15,583 nt of DNA, from NCBI GenBank assembly GCA_023091735.1, contig JALKBU010001164.1, positions 1-15,583 of the forward strand. Reading direction: 5' to 3'. Below the pieces are notes generated by a model. The model had not been told where the DNA came from. It was given only the letters and a program-made list of their open reading frames with translations, and did not search any database. Every line of letters starts with the position of its first letter. The stretch's first letter is position 1. Of the stretch, positions 1 through 6,390 are shown one piece after another. Position numbers and translations under genes: made by a program. This stretch comes from Trichomonas tenax (taxonomy: Eukaryota > Parabasalia > Trichomonadida > Trichomonadidae).

Positions 1-123
1 TTAATCATTGATCATGCAGGAAGTCACATTCATTCAGTTTACGGAAACACTGCCGACACTGGTTCAGGTACTGATTACATGCCTCCATACATTACTGTTT
101 ACACGTGGTATAGGGTTTATTAA
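1..123 (+). CDS. C-terminal end of a phage tail-collar-like fibre protein (partial)
   Basis: Frame 1 is open from the window edge to TAA at 121-123 and gives 40 residues. It has a His-rich start (DHAGSHIHSVYGNT), a Gly/Thr segment, and the ending YMPPYITVYTWYRVY. The pattern His-x-His, then Gly-Asn-Thr, then MPPY-x-x-x-Y-x-W is how many phage tail-collar or microcystin-dependent-protein-like fibres end, and fibre proteins of several large DNA viruses end the same way. Such domains form trimeric receptor-binding knobs. The 5' part lies outside the window. Next to capsid-like genes it fits a virion-surface protein of an integrated virus-like element. Recognition rests on a short motif, so the family call is moderate and the target of the fibre is unknown. 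Confidence 0.5.
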   Translation, partial: LIIDHAGSHIHSVYGNTADTGSGTDYMPPYITVYTWYRVY

Positions 124-190
124 ATCCGAATACATTTTCTCTCATTTTCACTAAAATTATTTTTCAAAATTTCCTTACCCCCATTTCCTT

Positions 191-220
191 GCCCTTTAGG
201 GCGTGGGCGAAGCCCTTCGC
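191..220. terminator. GC-rich nested hairpin downstream of the fibre stop
   Basis: Three overlapping inverted repeats lie in 30 bases of otherwise AT-rich DNA: GCCC-TTTA-GGGC (191-202), GGGC-GAA-GCCC (205-215) and GCGAAG-CC-CTTCGC (207-220). A T-rich run follows at 221-231. The hairpin lies about 70 bases after the fibre stop. Hairpin-forming palindromes mark transcript 3' ends in mimiviruses and their virophages, so a 3'-end signal is a reasonable inference. No transcript evidence is available here. Confidence 0.45.
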
Positions 221-229
221 TTTCTTTTT

Positions 230-249
230 TTAGTTAGTTAGTTAGTTAG
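230..249 (+). repeat. TTAG microsatellite, five units
   Basis: Five perfect TTAG units follow the T-rich tail of the hairpin. A shorter TTAGTTAG copy lies near 329-336 in the second half of the duplication. It is too short to be a telomere tract. Confidence 0.7.
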
Positions 250-484
250 TTTGTCATAAATTATTTTTTCTAATTTCTAAATAAATTTCTCTCATAACCA
301 TTAAAATTATTTTTCAAAATTTCTTTTCTTAGTTAGTCATAAATTTTTTCAAAACTGAATACATTTTATAAAGTCAGGAATTCCAAAATAAAATTAACGT
401 TAGTTTTGTAAGTAATTCAAAAATTTATTTTCTATATGGGGGGACCTAACTTGTAAAACTAATTCTGTCGTAAAATATATTTAA

Positions 485-916
485 AGAGATGTTCGTGGAA
501 GCCACGGCGAAGTCGTGGATTACGCGAACATCTCATTACTAACTGCAAGAAAATCTAAAGTTAATAAAATATTCGAAAATCTTGATAATAATCCATTTGG
601 ATATAAATTGAATTTATCACAATTCGAAACTAATGATTTACCATTAGTTGGTGAAAAACTTAAAGAATTTTATCATAAACATATTTCATCGCAGTCTTTA
701 GATACACATATTTTAATACATTATAAGGTTAATGGATTAGAAAAATCACAACCAATAGATAACGCATCATTTAAGGAAAGATTTGAAAATTTATTAAATG
801 GTAATTATGTATATAAATTAGAAGAATTACCAGCAAATGCTTCAGATGATGGTGCTGAAATATATCTGGAATTTTTTGATGAGATATGTTTTACGCGTCA
901 TGAAAAAAATATCTAA
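485..916 (+). pseudogene. Orphan open frame lacking an ATG; probable 5'-truncated element gene
   Basis: The frame is open from 485 to TAA at 914-916, but it contains no ATG. Its first possible initiator is a GTG at 515, unlikely in a eukaryotic host. The opening codons overlap the hairpin at 486-534, so true coding sequence probably starts downstream of the hairpin and has lost its 5' end. The encoded segment is soluble-looking, with mixed charge and an acidic C-terminus (LPANASDDGAEIYLEFFDE), and has no membrane segment. Codon use is AT-rich like the neighbouring capsid-like frames. Its stop overlaps the stop of the convergent minus-strand frame by a few bases, either a compact viral arrangement or a junction of two fragments. 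I do not recognise the family. Confidence 0.4.
486..534. other. 49-base two-part hairpin
   Basis: The outer arms GAGATGTTCG (486-495) and CGAACATCTC (525-534) pair perfectly over 10 bases. Inside them, CCACGGC (502-508) and GTCGTGG (512-518) form a 7-bp stem with one G-T wobble and a GAA triloop, as in the hairpin at 205-215. A second, competing hairpin CGTGG-AAG-CCACG uses 494-506. The structure sits where the 485-916 frame opens, so it may be a 3'-end signal for an upstream gene, a junction scar, or an element end. It is visible by direct base pairing, but its function is inferred. Confidence 0.55.
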
Positions 917-1594
917 ACCAGCAAATATGAAAAATATGAATGAAAGCAACTTTTGGCCATATAGGTTATCCGAGAAATATTAACAAACATATCGAAAGCT
1001 TGTAAACATGAAAGATCTTCAATAGGAACATTAAGTTCAAAGTTAACTTCCTTATATCCGTTATTTTCTTTGAAATCTATTAAATTAACATATGTTCCAG
1101 CAATAGATTCAGAAAAATTTTCAACGTTTTCATATAATGAATGTGTATATTTCTTAGTCTTTTTCTCATTATGTGGTTTAATAGTACTATAAGCAAATCC
1201 TTCACGTACGCATTCATTTTGTTGATATCCAGTAGATCTATTATTATACATTATTTCTAATTGATCGAATATTTGATTACTTGATTTAAATCCAACAAAA
1301 ATTTTACACAAAGTTTGGATCAATTCCATTTAAGTGAAGATTTAACTTAACATTAAATGCAAAAAATCCATCTGTCAATTGTGTGATATCAAAATCAGAA
1401 TGTGTTATAGCAATTCTTGTTTCTTGTCCTTCGGTAAATGGTGCCGATTGGTCATGGCAATCAACTGTACGTAATCGAAAACTTCTAGTACCATCATTAA
1501 TTTGTACCAGGGATTTTAGATTTTCAAAATATTGTGCAACATTACCCTGTAAATTGTTGTTATTATTTAGCCTTGTATTAAATGCCGAATTCAT
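913..1594 (-). pseudogene. Capsid-like gene of a Maverick/Polinton-type element, frameshifted and truncated
   Basis: Two minus-strand frames run head to tail. The first has its ATG at 1594-1592, 96 codons, and a stop at 1304-1306. The second is open to a stop at 913-915 and overlaps the first in a frame shifted by one base. The first starts with an Asn-rich segment and continues with beta-rich sequence (ITQLTDGFFAFNVKLNLHLN). The second continues it with a VGFKSSNQIFDQ segment and more beta-rich sequence ending near VPIEDLSCLQAFDMF. The continuity suggests one gene of about 220 codons broken by a single-base change near 1304-1329. Double jelly-roll major capsid proteins begin with this kind of beta-rich region and usually run to 500 residues or more, so the C-terminal half would be missing. 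A penton or other virion protein is the main alternative. Confidence 0.4.
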
Positions 1595-1657
1595 TTTAAA
1601 TAAAATAAAAAAAACATAAATAATGGTATTAATTTCAAAATTTTATTTAAAATTAAA

Positions 1658-1927
1658 ATGGCTTGGGGATTTTGGAAAAAACTAAAAGATGTTGCTAAGA
1701 AAATTGGTCGTGGAATTAAATCTGGGTTTAATTGGTTAACAAATAATGTTGTTAAACCTGTAGCTAGTTCATTTGGTGCTCAATTCGGTAATAAAGTTAA
1801 GGAAAATTTACCAAAAGTTGGATTTGAATTTGGTGTGAATAATAATGGTGATAGAAAACCTGTGATTAATACAAATGATGTTATATCTGATGTTGGTTCA
1901 TGGGTTGTTTGTAAATTAAAACATTAA
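1658..1927 (+). CDS. Small cationic amphipathic protein, pVI-like minor capsid candidate
   Basis: The frame encodes 89 residues. The first 35 or so form a cationic amphipathic helix with aromatic residues on one face (WGFWKKLKDVAKKIGRGIK, then a second hydrophobic segment around NWLTNNVVKPVAS). The rest is polar and Gly/Asn-rich, ending GSWVVCKLKH. Maverick/Polinton and adenovirus minor capsid proteins are often small, basic, and start with a membrane-active amphipathic helix of this kind, so a virion-interior role is likely by analogy. The gene is divergent from the capsid-like gene, with 63 bases between the two starts, which could hold a shared promoter region. The ATG at 1658 is the only sensible start. 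A free-standing cationic peptide unrelated to virions cannot be excluded. Confidence 0.5.
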   Translation: MAWGFWKKLKDVAKKIGRGIKSGFNWLTNNVVKPVASSFGAQFGNKVKENLPKVGFEFGVNNNGDRKPVINTNDVISDVGSWVVCKLKH

Positions 1928-2015
1928 AATATTGGTCCAAAATTAAATTTTTTATTTTTATTAAATGGGATTAATACTACTGTTATTTGTTATAGTTGTA
2001 TATTTCAGGAATAAA

Positions 2016-2273
2016 TCAAGCTTGTAACACTAAATCACATTCGTTAAGTTTTAATATGATATTATTTAAGATAGTTATAACTTTATTTTTCTTAGCACGT
2101 TTTAGACCAGAAATATTTTCATGAGCACATCCAGTAATTTTCAAAAGATTTTTATAAATAGTATATAATTTATATTTAACATTTTCTTCATCATCTGCTT
2201 TAGGATTTCCACCAATGAAAATTTCATTAAATTGTTCCTGTGTGAAATTAAGAAGATTTTGAGTTGTTGTCAT
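2016..2273 (-). CDS. Hypothetical 85-residue helical protein of the virus-like element
   Basis: The minus-strand frame runs from ATG at 2273-2271 to a stop at 2016-2018. The protein is predicted to be mostly helical: a polar N-terminus with FTQEQFNEIFIGG, an acidic patch (KADDEENVKY), a basic patch (LKRAKKNK), then a leucine/isoleucine-rich amphipathic C-terminal helix. It has no signal peptide or membrane segment. It converges on the small cationic gene, leaving about 90 bases between stops, and has the same AT-rich codon use, so it is probably part of the same element. I do not recognise the family. Confidence 0.45.
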   Translation of the reverse strand: MTTTQNLLNFTQEQFNEIFIGGNPKADDEENVKYKLYTIYKNLLKITGCAHENISGLKRAKKNKVITILNNIILKLNECDLVLQA

Positions 2274-2280
2274 AATTATT

Positions 2281-2505
2281 TATTAGAAGAAAAAATATAT
2301 TAATTTTTTCATAATATATAAAAATTATTTTTTATTTTCACAAATTTATAGGAAACCATTAATAAATCATAACAATAAGAATTTAGATTATTAATTAAAC
2401 AATACATTTTAATAACAAATTATAGAAATTATTGGTATTTCAATATAAATGATAGGAAAATTGTTATAATATGAATTTTGGGGAAATTATAATTATGGAT
2501 ATTCT
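2281..2505. other. AT-rich gap, no gene seen
   Basis: This is very AT-rich DNA with short open frames only. The right border of the virus-like element should lie somewhere between here and the host gene at 2757, but I see no terminal inverted repeat matching sequence elsewhere in the window and no convincing target-site duplication. Confidence 0.4.
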
Positions 2506-2566
2506 CAGAGTGGGAGTTTTCGGGGTTTGGACAAAATTTTGGACTACCCCAAAAAATCACACTCTG
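2506..2566. repeat. Imperfect inverted repeat, 21-base arms
   Basis: The arms at 2506-2526 and 2546-2566 match at 18 of 21 positions in inverted orientation. The outer end CAGAGTG/CACTCTG and the inner end GGGGT/ACCCC are perfect. The 19-base spacer contains TTGGAC and TTGGACT. It lies about 190 bases before the surface-protein ATG. It could be a regulatory palindrome, a transposon footprint or the border of the preceding element. Confidence 0.55.
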
Positions 2567-2756
2567 TATACTACTTAACTCACTCAGCGATATTGAAGTA
2601 TCATCACTTTGTCACTTAATTCGAATAGTGTTGCAATATCAACATGAGAAATATTGAATACCAATTCTAAAACGCAACGATAATTTTTAATTCAAACTGT
2701 AAACGGACATAAAAACTGTCAAGTAAACTGTCAAAAAATATTGTAAATTCAAAATA

Positions 2757-3920
2757 ATGTTTATCTTTCTTATACTTCTTTTCGCTTCAGCAGAAAATAA
2801 AAGCGACAGCGTTTTGCCAGAACAAGGTAATGCCGCCGGGTTGTTTTCTAGCGGCAATGATGATGAAAATCAGAAAGAGAATTTAATAAACAATCCAGAA
2901 AACAAAGAAGATCCAACTCAAGCAAATAAATCGCAACAAACCGAAGATAGAACAACGATGTCTGAGCTAAATGAGCTTGAAAATGAATTAGAAAACAAAG
3001 AAAATAAAATTAATACAAATGGTGAACAAGAAAATTCACAAGACCAACCTCAACCAACGAAACAGGAAAAGAAACAACCAATAAAGAAAGAATATCTTCT
3101 AGAAGACGGATACGAAGAATTTCCTCCGGATTCTGAAGAAAACGACACAGTAAATTTCGAAATTTCATTAAATCTCCCATTGAAACAAAACCCAGAGGCA
3201 GAAGCGAATTCTTCGAAAGGACAAAAAACAATTTCATTTGTTTCAAATAAAAATGCGGTTGTTCACATAGTTTGTAACGGCCCCAATACACGAAAAGGCA
3301 AAAAAGGATTCTGTGAGTGTATTGACGGCTTTGAACACGGAGATCCTTCATCAAGATACGGATGCTATCATTGTAATTCGATTTGCCACCTAAAGGCAGA
3401 ATGCGTTTATCCTGGAAGGTGCTCCTGCAAGAACAGAATGGTTGGTGACGGTGTGAAAAATTGCTCAATTCCAGCGCCAACGATTGTGAGGGTTGACACA
3501 CTTCTTGTTCCTGCCACTGGTGGTGAAAATATATCAGTATTTTATTACACGACATCAAATTACTCGCAGACATATGCTTATTGCAAATTCGGATCAATTA
3601 TTGTTAAAGGAAAAATTTTAAACAATGGAGAACTGATTTGCACAGTTCCTTCGTCCTCAAAACAGGGTTTGAAGCTATCAATGTCATTTGATTCGGAAAT
3701 ATGGTCAACAAATAATTTAGTTATTATGTATCAACAGAAATATTCATGGGTGGCATTTTCCATAAAACTTGCTGCATTTTTGTTGACACTTGGTGGAATC
3801 GTTTTTTACATATATAGGCGCCAACAAATTATAATTAATCCTGAAATCGATATTAAAGCAGAACAGACACCTTTCCACAACACAACGCATGCTTTTAATG
3901 ATGATTTTGGCGATCTCTGA
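2757..3920 (+). CDS. Type I membrane surface protein with acidic stalk, EGF-like Cys-rich and IPT/TIG-like regions
   Basis: The 387-residue protein starts with a short hydrophobic signal peptide (MFIFLILLFASA). Residues 13-160 are an acidic, Asn/Gln/Glu/Lys-rich, probably disordered stalk. Residues 173-236 hold ten cysteines in an EGF-like arrangement, including CECIDGFEHGD and CSCKNRMVGDG. Residues 240-325 resemble an IPT/TIG immunoglobulin-like fold: PTIVRVDTLLVPATGGENIS, a CKFGS turn with Cys276, and C295 in ICTVPSSS. A membrane segment at about 331-353 is followed by RRQQ as stop-transfer, giving a roughly 34-residue cytosolic tail ending HAFNDDFGDL. Sequons at 14, 151, 235, 258 and 268 are on the outside. 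Trichomonads carry many such single-pass surface proteins, so an adhesion or environment-sensing role is inferred. A TCAAA lies 9 bases before the ATG and is a poor initiator match. Confidence 0.8.
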   Translation: MFIFLILLFASAENKSDSVLPEQGNAAGLFSSGNDDENQKENLINNPENKEDPTQANKSQQTEDRTTMSELNELENELENKENKINTNGEQENSQDQPQPTKQEKKQPIKKEYLLEDGYEEFPPDSEENDTVNFEISLNLPLKQNPEAEANSSKGQKTISFVSNKNAVVHIVCNGPNTRKGKKGFCECIDGFEHGDPSSRYGCYHCNSICHLKAECVYPGRCSCKNRMVGDGVKNCSIPAPTIVRVDTLLVPATGGENISVFYYTTSNYSQTYAYCKFGSIIVKGKILNNGELICTVPSSSKQGLKLSMSFDSEIWSTNNLVIMYQQKYSWVAFSIKLAAFLLTLGGIVFYIYRRQQIIINPEIDIKAEQTPFHNTTHAFNDDFGDL

Positions 3921-4062
3921 AGTTTTTATATTATTTCACAATGTTTATTAAGATTGTGCTATTGATTGTATTTAAATAATGTATAAATATTTATATTAAC
4001 TTTTTTTAACTGAAGACAAGGGGGGTTTGTCGGCCATATAAAACTTCATGGTGATAGACACT

Positions 4063-4086
4063 GCTTTGCACACCCTTATGCAAAGC
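4063..4086. repeat. Short perfect hairpin
   Basis: GCTTTGCA (4063-4070) and TGCAAAGC (4079-4086) pair over 8 bases around the spacer CACCCTTA. It lies 143 bases after the surface-protein stop. Its function is unknown. Confidence 0.5.
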
Positions 4087-4143
4087 TCAATATATCTATA
4101 CATCAGTACTGCCTCCATATGATAGAATACACTATGACTCTAA

Positions 4144-4410
4144 AAAATTTGTCACGATCAAGAAATTTCGAAATTAAAATCAATCTCGTCAGAACATAGC
4201 GCCACGCCTTTCAAAGAGGTACATCAGCAACACACTATGATTGCCGCCTTCAAAATGGAGTCAAAAATCTCAATTTTCAGAACTTCAAAATTTAGAAATA
4301 ACTTGAAGATACTGCTTCATTCCTCAGATTGCAGACCCCCACATATTGCAAATATCCTAAGCTTTGTAGATTACAATTTTAATTTTTCGAGATACGATCT
4401 GGAAATGTAA
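4144..4410 (+). pseudogene. Possible decayed coding piece (88 open codons)
   Basis: The frame is open from just after TAA at 4141-4143 to TAA at 4408-4410. The first ATG is at 4237, leaving 57 residues. Local base composition is less AT-rich than the flanks, and the translation around LKILLHSSDCRPPHIANIL and SFVDYNFNFSRYDLEM is protein-like. There is no recognisable family. It may be a small gene, a relic of a larger gene, or chance. Confidence 0.2.
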
Positions 4411-5589
4411 AATAATTTTTACAACTCTTGCATTTGATATCATAAATATATCATACATGATACATTCATTAATACAATTTGATTATATTTGTATTTGGCG
4501 TGTTATTAAAATTTACATATATTTTTATCTCAATAGAATCATCATTTGTATACAACTGATAATCTACCTTTTGTCTATATATTATAGATTAATGTGTGTT
4601 TTTTTGAAAATATCTTAAGAATAAAATTCAAAATTTTTGTTACTCCAAAATTAGTTTTGATATAAATTTTGTTTTAATTGATAAAAACAAAGTAGTCTAG
4701 GCAAAATTTCAGAATTCGAAATTTTAAACTAGATGGATGATGGATAATTACCGCTTTTCCTACAACATGTATCTTAAGCAGATCGAATTTAGATGATTGA
4801 TATGTACTAGACTGCTTAAGTTTAAATATTGCAATATTCATTATAAAAAGAATATTGGAAAACTGATTGTTTCTGAATGTCAAATGAATATTATGGCATA
4901 TAAACTCGAATGTTTAAACGAAGTTAGTTTTGTTCGCTGATAATCTTTGTGAAATATAAGTAATTGAGACTAATTTATTCAATGAATGTATTTTACCCCT
5001 AATGTAGTTAGCTGTATTGCTCATTACAACAAATCAACATGCATTGTTCAATGTTCAGCAGCTGCAAAAATTGTCCGTTAAAATAAGGTTATCAAAATTC
5101 AAGATATTTCATCGCATCATATCGCGAAATTGCAAAATTGAATTATCTTGCACTCCATAGATATATTGTTCCTATAGGCCTATAGAAGCTATATCCAAAG
5201 TAGCAAGCCAAAGTGTTTTGAGAAAAAAGAGTTCCCCCTTTTAACTGAAGCATTTTAATGATTATCATTTAACTCAATGAAAATCAAGATCTCAAAATCT
5301 ATTTTGTTCATCTTTTCAGCAAACCGTTAATATCAATTAGAATCAATATTTGACATCATGAATGTATAGCCTACATCTAGTTGTATACAATGAAGTTATG
5401 ATTCTATCTAAAATGTGATTATATCGAGTTACGCAAAGATAAAATTGTGTTCATCATTTTTTTCGATTATAAGAAAACAAACAATGAATATGGTGATGTT
5501 CACATCATGAATTTGGCTATAAATAGTAAGTTATAATGGTTTAAGATGATGTGATTGATGATTTCATGTATCAGAAAGGAGAATTTTTG

Positions 5590-5706
5590 AAAAATTTGGC
5601 TCCACTTTTTTTCTCGTTGACTTTTTGAGTTTTGCGATTTTTAACGAGTAAACTCCCTTCCTGGACGAATCTGATGAAACATTTACGTGCTTTTTGTGGG
5701 TGCTGA
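5590..5706 (+). repeat. Left terminal inverted repeat
   Basis: This is the left arm of the element. Its inner limit is set by the end of similarity after GGGTGCTGA at about 5706. The outer limit is soft because similarity fades in a T/A-rich stretch. Confidence 0.7.
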
Positions 5707-5916
5707 TTCTAGTGGTGCAACCTGTTTCATCATCTTAGCAAGGTATTACTTAATCATGATATGATTACAAACAGAAATCCATTACAAATCATTAATAGGC
5801 TTCTGATATGAATCTCTTTGATGATTATAACAAACACATCTCACTATTATAGCGTTCGCTCGCTTATTTTTGCTATAGTTCCGGTCGAAAAATCAAAAAA
5901 TAGAAAAGAAAAAATA

Positions 5917-5988
5917 TGCTACGCGCAGGAGTCAAACGGCATCCCTTTACTCATGCATCGAGCATGCATAAAGTTATGCTACCTCAAG
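5917..5988 (-). pseudogene. Degenerate tRNA-like segment with pol III A- and B-box resemblance
   Basis: Read on the minus strand, TAGCATAAC resembles an A box and CGTTTGACTCC matches the B-box consensus at 9 of 11 positions, at roughly tRNA spacing. A 4-bp D stem (GCAT/ATGC) and a 5-bp anticodon stem (TGCTC/GAGTA, one G-T) can form around the 7-base loop GATGCAT. The acceptor and T stems do not pair, and the loop lacks the universal T33, so this is not a working tRNA gene. It could be a tRNA-derived relic captured by the element, or coincidence. Confidence 0.3.
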
Positions 5989-6170
5989 TTCACACAAAAT
6001 TTGCTCATTGGTAACATTACATATCAAATTTTCGACTTTACATGACAAATATCAGATAATACGTGTCAAAAATAGTGACTTTTGTTATTTTACATGTCAA
6101 AATTCGATGAAATCTCATGGAGGCATCGAGATCCTCAAGTTAAATAGACAAGCAAATGCTATAAACATAC

Positions 6171-6290
6171 TCAGCACCCCTGAAAAGCACGTAAATGTCT
6201 TCTCAGTTTGGCTTGATAGGGGGTTTACTCGTTAAAAATCGCAAAACTCAAAAAAGTCAACGGGAAAAAAAATTCAACCAAAATTTCTTC
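6171..6290 (-). repeat. Right terminal inverted repeat
   Basis: This is the inverted copy of the left arm. It begins at TCAGCACCCC and ends near 6290, about 100 bases before the BTB start codon, so the element sits directly upstream of that gene's promoter. Confidence 0.7.
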
Positions 6291-6378
6291 CTTATTTTGT
6301 GAATATTATAATATTATAACGACAGTAATAAAAAATATAGCTTTCCAGAAATAGGTAACGATACAAAAGAAAAAAAGT

Positions 6379-6383
6379 TCATT
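6379..6383 (+). promoter_or_regulatory. Initiator-like element of the BTB gene
   Basis: TCATT fits the trichomonad Inr consensus TCA(C/T)(A/T). The inferred start of transcription, the A at 6381, is 10 bases before the ATG at 6391, typical of the very short trichomonad 5' leaders. Confidence 0.6.
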
Positions 6384-6390
6384 TTTATTG

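Larger units (their letters stand above)
152..323. repeat. Imperfect direct duplication, 150-base period
   Basis: A 22-base AT-rich word (TAAAATTATTTTTCAAAATT, then TC) occurs at 152-173 and identically at 302-323. The flanks are related too: CTCTCAT precedes both copies, TTAGTTAGT and GTCATAAATT follow in both halves, and GAATACATTTT occurs near 128 and 356. The stretch between the fibre stop and base 485 therefore appears to be a diverged tandem duplication with no gene in it. Confidence 0.6.
3921..5589. other. Long intergenic stretch, no convincing gene
   Basis: About 1.7 kb between the surface-protein gene and the inverted-repeat element. It contains a short hairpin (4063-4086) and an 88-codon open frame (4144-4410), both listed separately. 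The rest is AT-rich with only random short frames on either strand. I see no RNA gene or transposase. Confidence 0.5.
5590..6290. mobile_element. Non-autonomous element with ~118-base terminal inverted repeats
   Basis: The left arm (about 5590-5706) and right arm (about 6171-6290) are inverted copies. The core at 5615-5653 matches 6223-6262 with a single one-base length difference; the shared sequence includes TTGAGTTTTGCGATTTTTAA followed by CGAGTAAAC. A second block, CATTTACGTGCTTTT (left, from 5680) followed by GGGTGCTGA, is conserved in the right arm at 6171-6205. The segment between these blocks is more diverged. The interior of about 460 bases has no transposase, so the element would depend on one supplied in trans, as in MULE- or MITE-like elements. 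Exact ends and target-site duplication could not be fixed. Confidence 0.75.

Noticed and set aside
230..249. Telomeric repeat
   Set aside because: Only five TTAG units, and the unit is not a known telomere unit. It is a microsatellite within a duplication.
152..323. CRISPR-like array
   Set aside because: Only two copies of the 22-base word exist, with diverged related flanks and eukaryotic gene context.
3010..3597. 195-codon minus-strand open frame inside the surface-protein gene
   Set aside because: It is fully antisense to a well-supported gene with signal peptide, Cys-rich region and membrane segment. Its translation has no domain.
5917..5988. Functional tRNA gene
   Set aside because: Acceptor and T stems do not pair and T33 is missing, so only a tRNA-like relic is claimed.
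5818..6235. Two overlapping 75-codon frames within the inverted-repeat element
   Set aside because: They overlap a tRNA-like segment and one terminal repeat and have no protein-like character.
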